A stretch of DNA of 38,624 nucleotides, from the NCBI GenBank assembly GCA_020048915.1, contig JAIFLU010000037.1, positions 1-38,624 of the forward strand, in the 5' to 3' direction. Position 1 is the first letter of the stretch, and the number at the start of each line of letters is the position of its first letter. The DNA comes from Bacteroidota bacterium. GTDB lineage: Bacteria; Bacteroidota; Bacteroidia; Bacteroidales; JAAUTT01. Below the pieces are notes generated by a model that was given only the letters and a program-made list of their open reading frames with translations, searched no databases and had not been told where the DNA came from. Positions 32,572 to 38,624 of this stretch are shown here, one piece after another. Both the position numbers and the translations under genes were made by a program.

Positions 32572-34368
32572 ATGGAATTGATAAAAGCTCATGAAATTAA
32601 GCAATCACGCATTTTAAAAAACATTGGTAGTGGTAGCATGGTAAAAATGATTATGTCGGTTTTCAAAATAGACCATATTAATAAAATCTATGCTGAAAAT
32701 CATAAGAAACCAGTGCTTGAGTTTCTCGAAAGTATCCTAAGCGAATTAGGAGTTACCTATGAAATCCCTGGTGGTGACATTGAAAAAATTCCTCAAAGCG
32801 GTTCTTTTATTATTGTTGCAAATCATCCTTATGGAGGACTAGATGGTATTATTTTAATGCATGCCATTTTAAAGATAAGGCCTGATTTAAAGGTAATGGC
32901 TAATTCACTTCTACAACGCATTGAACCTATAAAGGAGCATATAATTGCAACAAATCCTTTCGAAGTAACCACAATACCAAAAGAGAACATTCGAGGTATA
33001 AAAGCTTGTATCGAACATCTAGAAAAGGGGAGTTGCCTGGCTATCTTTCCAGCAGGAGAAGTATCAACTTTCCAGAAAGGGTATAATGGTATTACTGATA
33101 GAAAGTGGCGAAAAAACATAATTAAACTTATCTCAAATGCAAAGGTGCCGGTTATTCCAATTCATTTTCGAGGAACGAACAGTAAACTATTTCATTGGCT
33201 GGGATTAATTCACCCTGGTTTGCGCACGGTAAAAATTCCTTCCGAACTATTCAACAAAAGCCGAAAAATTGTTAAAGTAAGAATAGGTTCTCCTATTTCG
33301 GTTTCCGAACAAGAATTATTTGTTGATACTTCTAAATTAGGAAGATACTTAAGGGCTAAAACATATTCTCTTGGCTCAACCGCCGATATAAACCTTTTTT
33401 TTAAACAATCCAGAAACAAAACAGAAGAAATAATTTCTCCAATACCTTCGAGTTTATTACTTAGAGATATCGAATCCTTGCCAACCAACTATGAACTATT
33501 CCGGCATAAAAAATTTGTTGTTTACTGTTGCCCTTCAAGTTACATACCAAATATTATTAAAGAAATAGGTAGGTTAAGAGAAGTAACTTTTCGGGAAGTA
33601 GGAGAAGGCACAAACAGCTCGTTCGATTTAGATGAATACGACTTGTTTTATTGGCAATTATTTATTTGGGATACAGAAAACAGCGCTATTGTTGGTGGGT
33701 ATCGTGCCGGTTTAGGTAAAGAGATAATGAAGCAATATGGTAAAAAAGGATTTTATACCCGAAGTTTATTTAAGATGGACGATAAACTAAACAGCTTATT
33801 AAAAGAGTCTATTGAACTAGGACGATCCTTTATTGTGAGGGGATACCAGCGAAAACCAATGTCTCTCTATCTTTTATGGAAAGGTATATTGTTATTTTTA
33901 GTAAAAAACAATGAATACAGATACTTGATTGGACCAGTAAGTATTTCTGATAGTTTTTCGGCAGTCTCAAAACAGTTATTGGTTGATTTTATACAAAATA
34001 ATTATCTGGATCAATCCCTTTCGAAACTAATAAAACCTAAAAAACCTCTTCAACCTGTTCAAAATAATGCCGAGATTGATATATTAATAGAAGAGGTATG
34101 GAATATCAACCAGTTAGAACAAATAATTAGTGATATTGAAACCCCAACCACCCGAATTCCAATTTTGCTCAAAAAGTATTTACAAATTGGCGGTAAAATT
34201 GCAGCTTTTAATGTTGATCCGGCATTCAACAATTCACTGGATGGATTCTTAGTACTTGATTTGGCAAATGTTCCTAAAGATGTAATCCAAACTTTATCGC
34301 GAGAAACAAATAATAAAGATATAGTGAATCGATTTGAGTTTCGAGATGAAGCAATCTCCGTTAGTTAA
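32572..34368 (+). CDS. OlsF-like fused acyltransferase for aminolipid synthesis
   Basis: A 598-residue two-domain protein. The N-terminal half (about 60-260) is a PlsC-type O-acyltransferase: NHPYGGLDG with H85 and D91, FPAGE at 159-163 and VPVIPIHFRGTN. The C-terminal half (about 290-470) is a GNAT-like N-acyl-ACP:amino-acid acyltransferase (EVTFREVGEGTNSSFDLDEYD, AIVGGYRAGLG, FIVRGYQRKPMSLYLLWKGI, YLIGPVSISDSFS). This order is that of OlsF, which makes ornithine lipids in one polypeptide; glycine lipids of Bacteroidota use equivalent steps. Such lipids contain no phosphorus and often replace phospholipids during phosphate limitation, fitting the island. Residues 490-598 are of unclear function. 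The amino-acid head group cannot be predicted. Confidence 0.82.
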   Translation: MELIKAHEIKQSRILKNIGSGSMVKMIMSVFKIDHINKIYAENHKKPVLEFLESILSELGVTYEIPGGDIEKIPQSGSFIIVANHPYGGLDGIILMHAILKIRPDLKVMANSLLQRIEPIKEHIIATNPFEVTTIPKENIRGIKACIEHLEKGSCLAIFPAGEVSTFQKGYNGITDRKWRKNIIKLISNAKVPVIPIHFRGTNSKLFHWLGLIHPGLRTVKIPSELFNKSRKIVKVRIGSPISVSEQELFVDTSKLGRYLRAKTYSLGSTADINLFFKQSRNKTEEIISPIPSSLLLRDIESLPTNYELFRHKKFVVYCCPSSYIPNIIKEIGRLREVTFREVGEGTNSSFDLDEYDLFYWQLFIWDTENSAIVGGYRAGLGKEIMKQYGKKGFYTRSLFKMDDKLNSLLKESIELGRSFIVRGYQRKPMSLYLLWKGILLFLVKNNEYRYLIGPVSISDSFSAVSKQLLVDFIQNNYLDQSLSKLIKPKKPLQPVQNNAEIDILIEEVWNINQLEQIISDIETPTTRIPILLKKYLQIGGKIAAFNVDPAFNNSLDGFLVLDLANVPKDVIQTLSRETNNKDIVNRFEFRDEAISVS

Positions 34369-34495
34369 AAAATCCTCTAAGGTATTAACACAACAAAGTA
34401 ATGATTATCCCGATATTCATAGTCTGAATTTATTGCATCAGGCGAGGCATTCTCCAATATGCGGTAAGGTTTTGTAAGGTTATCCTAACCGGGAA

Positions 34496-35908
34496 TTATA
34501 TTTTAGCTTTGATAGTAAACGAATTAAACGATTTAGGTTGAATCTTAGTACTAAAACTCTGTTCTTTAACCCGAATATTAATATCTTTTACTTTTTCAAA
34601 AGGGTTATATATTAATAAGTTTGTGCTTCCGTCGGGATTTGCAAACGCTAAAACATCTTCCCATCCTTCGGTAATAAGTCTTTTGCTTCCTGGCTGCACA
34701 AAATGACTCAGATGTTTCATCAGGTAAAACTCAGGATTGAATTTTGCTTTTCGTGTCTTGGAATCTACCGATATCATGGAATTTTGTTTCCAACCCCATT
34801 GGCTTTTTCCGGTTTCGTCCAGAATAATATTCCAGTACATATACGAATTTGCACCGTTTGTAAGGTAATGCAGCATTAAACCCCAGGTATGTTCGGCAGC
34901 TTTCCAGTCGTTTGAGCCATCGCCACATTCTGTTTCGGTTTGCATCAGTTTCATGTTGGGGTATTTTTTATGTACTCCGGGAATAGCACCTTTACCTGCC
35001 CATTGAAAACCAACTCCTTTAACATATTTTGCCGATAGCGAATCGGTTAAAACAGTTTCAATTTTCTCAACAGATGGCCGTTCTATTGTACCCAGCCATA
35101 TTTGAGCATCTAACTCCTGTTTTATTAATTCAGGTCCTAAATACTTGCCAATAAAGTCGCGAAGTGCCGAAGCTGTCCATACACAGCTTGGGAAAACCTG
35201 ACACGAATTTGGTTCATTTTGAACATGAACTGCATTTAAATTTACCCCTTCGGCACGGTAAGCTTGTATGAATTTCGCAAAGTACAACGCATATGCCTTT
35301 AAGTATTGCTCTTTCATAATAAATTGGTTCTTCCCCTCCATTCCTTCCCCGGCAATGGGTAAGTCGTTTTGAACGGTATCCCGGTGGCAGGCATAATGGT
35401 TATTCGTTTTCATCCACGATGGAGGGCACCAGGGAGAGCCCCAAACCTGAAGCTTGGGATTATATTTCATCGCTTCCTTAATATAGGGTAAAAGTCCGGC
35501 AGTATCGTGGGCGATCGAAAAGTTTTTCATTTCGAAATCACCTGCCGTTTCATTATAAGAATAAAACATACGGGAATAGTCGTTAGCTCCCATAGGCATT
35601 CGGCAAATAGTAAAATTAAAACCAGTGTTAGGGGTAAATAGTTCCTGAAGAATAGAGTCTTTTGCTCCGGAACTCAGCATATTTAAAGCATCCCAACCCA
35701 GTTCGTTAAAACAACCGCCAAAACCGTCAATTTGTTGAGCTGTATCTCCGGTGACCGCTAAATCGAAGGGGGCATTTGCGTATGCATCCTTTAAAGCTAG
35801 GTTCTTTTCGGTTTCCCATTTTAGGTCGTTGGTGCTGGATATCCATTCAACAGGTTTCTCAGAACATGCAAGTAGAAAGATCGGGGCAAGGAATAATAAT
35901 TTCTTCAT
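34496..35908 (-). CDS. GH30-family glucosylceramidase-like glycosidase (lipoprotein)
   Basis: A glycoside hydrolase of family 30 (beta-glucosidase/glucosylceramidase or related activity), 470 residues from ATG 35908. That start gives a proper lipoprotein signal (APIFLLAC); the frame extends 19 codons upstream. Motifs are IDGFGGCFNELGWDAL, CRMPMGANDYS, WGSPWCPPSWMKTN, the acid/base glutamate in VHVQNEPNS (about E232), the nucleophile glutamate in MQTETECGDG (about E325), and a C-terminal beta domain (LLIYNPFEKVKDINIRV). It probably acts on beta-glucans at the surface or periplasm together with the GH3 enzyme upstream. Confidence 0.93.
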   Translation of the reverse strand: MKKLLFLAPIFLLACSEKPVEWISSTNDLKWETEKNLALKDAYANAPFDLAVTGDTAQQIDGFGGCFNELGWDALNMLSSGAKDSILQELFTPNTGFNFTICRMPMGANDYSRMFYSYNETAGDFEMKNFSIAHDTAGLLPYIKEAMKYNPKLQVWGSPWCPPSWMKTNNHYACHRDTVQNDLPIAGEGMEGKNQFIMKEQYLKAYALYFAKFIQAYRAEGVNLNAVHVQNEPNSCQVFPSCVWTASALRDFIGKYLGPELIKQELDAQIWLGTIERPSVEKIETVLTDSLSAKYVKGVGFQWAGKGAIPGVHKKYPNMKLMQTETECGDGSNDWKAAEHTWGLMLHYLTNGANSYMYWNIILDETGKSQWGWKQNSMISVDSKTRKAKFNPEFYLMKHLSHFVQPGSKRLITEGWEDVLAFANPDGSTNLLIYNPFEKVKDINIRVKEQSFSTKIQPKSFNSFTIKAKI

Positions 35909-35974
35909 AAAGCTTATTTTTAGGGCAACTAATATACAATTTCTTCTTTTAAAACGGACAAGCATAAAATTGAA

Positions 35975-36008
35975 AAATGCGATACTGATTTTTCACAGTA
36001 TCGCATTT
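35975..36008 (-). terminator. Intrinsic terminator between the GH3 and GH30 genes
   Basis: AAATGCGATACTG (35975-35987) and CAGTATCGCATTT (35996-36008) form a perfect 13-bp stem with an 8-base loop. On the minus strand it continues into TTTTTC and AT-rich sequence, so it would end the GH3 transcript and separate it from GH30. Confidence 0.65.
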
Positions 36009-36042
36009 CGACAAAATTTTAAAATTAGATGATTGAGTCCAG

Positions 36043-36072
36043 TCCGAAAAAGGGGGTAATAGACTTTTCGGA
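36043..36072 (-). other. Hairpin directly after the GH3 gene
   Basis: TCCGAAAA (36043-36050) and TTTTCGGA (36065-36072) form an 8-bp stem with a 14-base loop immediately downstream of the bglX stop on the minus strand. It has no T-tract, so a 3'-end stabilising hairpin is more likely than a terminator. Confidence 0.4.
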
Positions 36073-36084
36073 GTACACTCATTA

Positions 36085-38319
36085 TTATTTCAATGTAAAT
36101 CTTTTTTCTTTACAATCGGAAGAACTGGTTCCCACATAGGCTTTAAAATCGCCCGGTTCAGCTTTAAAACTCATATCTTTCGTATAGAAAGCAAGGTCAG
36201 AAGTTGATATTTTGAATTTCACCTCTTGTGTTTCTCCCACTTTAATCATTAGCTTCTTAAAGCCTTTCAGTTCTTTAACCGGACGGGTAACACTTCCTAC
36301 TAAGTCCTGAATGTAGAGCTGTACCACCTCTTCACCGTCAAATTTTCCGGTGTTTTTAACCTGTACCGATATTGCAAGAGTGTCTTGCATCCCCATAGCC
36401 GTATCGCTTAGGGTAATATCTGAATACGAAAATGTGGTATAACTTAATCCATAACCAAAGGGAAAGACGGGTTCGTTCGGAATATCTTCGAAACGGGAAA
36501 CATAAAAATCGGTATCGCTTAGCTTTGGTCGTCCGGTATTTTTATGGTTATAATACACGGGAATTTGTCCCACAGAATATGGGAAACTTACAGGGAGTTT
36601 TCCCGAAGGGTTGTATTTGCCAAATACCACATCGGCAATTGCATTGCCCGATTGTGTTCCAAGGAACCAACATTCGAGCAGGGCAGGGGCATTAGCGGCT
36701 AACCAGGGGATAGTCAGCGGGCGACCGTTCATTAATAAAACCACAACTGGTTTGCCGGTTTTGAAAAGTTCTTTTGCGAGCTCTTCCTGACGGCCGGGAA
36801 TATTAATGTTTCCCCGACTATGTGCTTCCCCGCTCATATTGCCGGCTTCGCCAATGGCAAGGATAACGATATCAGCCTGTTTGGCAATGTTAACTGCCTG
36901 GGCAAAGTTGGTAACAGAGTCATCAGCAATATTGCAACCTTTGGCATACAATACCTTGGTAGTAGCCGAAACCTGGGCCTTGATTCCTTCTAAAACAGTA
37001 ACCGCATCGTTTGGATCGCCCATAGCGGTCCAATTACATAACATGTCTTTTTTGGAATCGGCCAGAGGGCCAATCACAGCAATAGTTTTAACATCGGAAC
37101 TGATAGGTAATATCTGATTATTGTTCTTTAAGAGAACTATCGATTTTCGGGATACGTCACGTGCCATGTTTAAATTAGCTTCGCTCATTACCTCTTTCTT
37201 TTCCAGTTCTTCATTGCAATATTTATAAGGATCGTCAAATAATCCGAGTTTAAATTTGATACGTAAGATACGGCGAACCGCTTCATCAATGGTTTTTTCA
37301 GAAACCTTACCGTCTTTTACTAACTGAAGCAAATGATCACGGTAGCTATTGCTTTCCATGTCCATATCGTTTCCAGCGTTGGCAGCCAAGTTACCTGCTT
37401 CATATTTATCTTTAGCCACGCCGTGGTTTACCATTTCACCAATCGAACCCCAGTCGGATACGACAAAACCTTTAAAATCCCAGTCTTTTTTCAGAATGGA
37501 ATTTACCAAATAACCGTTTCCGGTAGCAGGAACACCATCGAGTTCGTTAAACGAATTCATAAAAGTGCCGACTCCTGCATCAACTGCAACTTTAAATGGT
37601 TTTAAATAAGTTTCTTTTAAAACACGGTCCGAAATATCTACTGTATTATAGTCACGACCTGCTTCGGCAGCTCCATAGGCCGCAAAGTGTTTAGCGCAGG
37701 CTACAATGGTATTATTATCTTTCAAATCTTTTCCCTGAAAGCCTTTTACGCGTGCAACAGCAATCAGTGAGCCGAGATATGTGTCTTCGCCGGCACCTTC
37801 CATAATACGCCCCCAACGTGCATCACGTGCAATATCTACCATTGGGGCAAATGTCCAGTGAACACCCGATGCGGCAGTTTCAGAACCGGCAACACGGGCC
37901 GATGCTTCTATTGCTTCGAGGTCCCAACTGGCCGATTCCCCAAGTGGTATAGGGAAAATGGTTTTATAGCCATGGATAACATCAAATCCAAAGATCAATG
38001 GAATTTTCATCCGGGAGTTTTCCATAACCAGTTTTTGCATTTCGCGGGTATTGGTCGCACCCACAACATTGAGCATCGATCCGATCCACCCTTTTTTAAG
38101 GTCTTCGATTTGTTCGGGACGTGCTTTTAACGGGCCGGTAATTGCCGAGTTACCTGAATATTGGTTCATTTGACCAATTTTTTCTTCGAGTGTCATCTCG
38201 CTTAAAAGCTTATCTATTTTTTTCTCAATAGCGCTGTCGTCCTCGCTCAGATTGGTCGACTTATTGCAAGCGCCTGACATGACTGCTGCCAGTATCAGAA
38301 GTGGAATTATTTTTTTCAT
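36085..38319 (-). CDS. bglX: GH3-family beta-glucosidase (BglX-like lipoprotein)
   Basis: A 744-residue periplasmic or surface glycosidase of family 3. The lipoprotein signal is LAAVMSGAC, Cys18. The N-terminal barrel has IPLIFGFDVIHGYKTIFP, APMVDIARDARWGR, KHFAAYG and nucleophile D289 in GFVVSDWGSIGE. The second domain has SIVLLKNNNQILP, ILAIGEAGNMSGEAHSR (probable acid/base region) and LPVSFPYSVGQIPVYYNHK. The third is a fibronectin-III-like domain (LYIQDLVGSVTRPVKELKGF). Length and order match E. coli BglX. It likely releases glucose from beta-gluco-oligosaccharides. Confidence 0.95.
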   Translation of the reverse strand: MKKIIPLLILAAVMSGACNKSTNLSEDDSAIEKKIDKLLSEMTLEEKIGQMNQYSGNSAITGPLKARPEQIEDLKKGWIGSMLNVVGATNTREMQKLVMENSRMKIPLIFGFDVIHGYKTIFPIPLGESASWDLEAIEASARVAGSETAASGVHWTFAPMVDIARDARWGRIMEGAGEDTYLGSLIAVARVKGFQGKDLKDNNTIVACAKHFAAYGAAEAGRDYNTVDISDRVLKETYLKPFKVAVDAGVGTFMNSFNELDGVPATGNGYLVNSILKKDWDFKGFVVSDWGSIGEMVNHGVAKDKYEAGNLAANAGNDMDMESNSYRDHLLQLVKDGKVSEKTIDEAVRRILRIKFKLGLFDDPYKYCNEELEKKEVMSEANLNMARDVSRKSIVLLKNNNQILPISSDVKTIAVIGPLADSKKDMLCNWTAMGDPNDAVTVLEGIKAQVSATTKVLYAKGCNIADDSVTNFAQAVNIAKQADIVILAIGEAGNMSGEAHSRGNINIPGRQEELAKELFKTGKPVVVLLMNGRPLTIPWLAANAPALLECWFLGTQSGNAIADVVFGKYNPSGKLPVSFPYSVGQIPVYYNHKNTGRPKLSDTDFYVSRFEDIPNEPVFPFGYGLSYTTFSYSDITLSDTAMGMQDTLAISVQVKNTGKFDGEEVVQLYIQDLVGSVTRPVKELKGFKKLMIKVGETQEVKFKISTSDLAFYTKDMSFKAEPGDFKAYVGTSSSDCKEKRFTLK

Positions 38320-38624
38320 GTTTGTTGTAAGTTAGTCAATAAGAACCCAAAATTAAAAATTGGTTTAATATATAGTATAGGTTTGTACTGCAATTCCAAT
38401 ATTTAACCAGCGATATTCCTTTTTGGACAATACGTAAAATTTGTTATTCATTAGTAATGAGATGTAAAGGCGGGGCAAACAATAGAAATAAATATTTTTT
38501 AAATTATCAGTTTGGAAGTTTAATTCTTTTTATTTAGATTTGTTCCAAATTGTAAAAACAATATGTTCAGCACATCATTCATAACACTTCCCAAGTCAAC
38601 AAGGCTTCACAAAGCTTTGCGAAT
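38320..38624. promoter_or_regulatory. Upstream region of bglX to the right edge
   Basis: A 305-bp AT-rich region without an ORF. On the minus strand TAATTTTG (38355-38348) is a perfect TAnnTTTG element about 30 bp before the bglX start. TTCACAAAGCTTTGCGAA at 38606-38623 is an imperfect palindrome (16 of 18) at the window edge, a possible operator or the arm of something beyond it. Confidence 0.35.

Noticed and set aside
1-38624. CRISPR arrays, tRNA or rRNA genes, prophage or integrase genes
   Set aside because: No regularly spaced repeats, cloverleaf-like tRNA sequences, rRNA stretches or recombinase motifs were seen on either strand.

Overview
The window looks like the chromosome of a low-GC member of the Bacteroidota. 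It carries a SusC/RagA transporter, two further TonB-dependent receptors, many SPI/SPII-type exported proteins, -7 promoter elements of the TAnnTTTG type, and almost no Shine-Dalgarno signals. Nearly everything between about 3.3 and 34.4 kb can be read as a phosphorus-scavenging island.

Layout. (1) 1-3274 (-): a SusC-type receptor running off the left edge. (2) 3662-5994 (+): an endonuclease/exonuclease/phosphatase-fold enzyme, a pyridoxal-kinase-like PfkB kinase and PhnN. A TenI/ThiE-like gene follows on the opposite strand, then an OmpR/PhoB-type response regulator. (3) 7884-17517 (+): a C-P lyase operon phnGHIJKL, two tandem phnM copies, a 2H phosphoesterase, a hexapeptide acyltransferase and an exported tyrosine-phosphatase-like protein. 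(4) 17872-21483: an orphan PhnD-like lipoprotein and a TonB receptor. (5) 21.5-24.5 kb: a MITE-like repeat, a GNAT gene, a sigma-factor/bifunctional-nuclease fusion, a broken GNAT copy, and a TPR gene behind an attenuator-like leader. (6) 24.5-32.2 kb: a small lipoprotein, an Oar-like TonB receptor, an ENPP-type phosphodiesterase, an alpha/beta hydrolase lipoprotein and an alkaline-phosphatase-superfamily enzyme. (7) 32.6-34.4 kb: an OlsF-like fused acyltransferase, likely making phosphorus-free aminolipids. (8) 34.5-38.3 kb (-): GH30 and GH3 glycosidases, apparently a separate carbohydrate locus.

How it fits together. Exported phosphoesterases and receptors would release and import organic phosphorus. 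The C-P lyase genes, the 2H enzyme and PhnN would take phosphonates to phosphate and PRPP. The OlsF-like enzyme would spare phosphate in membranes.

Two observations stand out. First, PhnJ is intact and keeps the radical glycine, but has lost three of the four cysteines that carry the iron-sulfur and thiyl chemistry, and a cysteine motif in PhnK is eroded as well. Second, five promoters of this island (SusC, EEP, phn, TonB receptor 2 and the phosphatase gene) share CTAAC-like pentamers repeated at multiples of 11 bp. In four of them a unit starts 15 bp upstream of a -7 element or a weaker -7-like sequence. This is the geometry of a PhoB-type operator and a candidate PHO box for this lineage. 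All functional statements are read from sequence without database searches.
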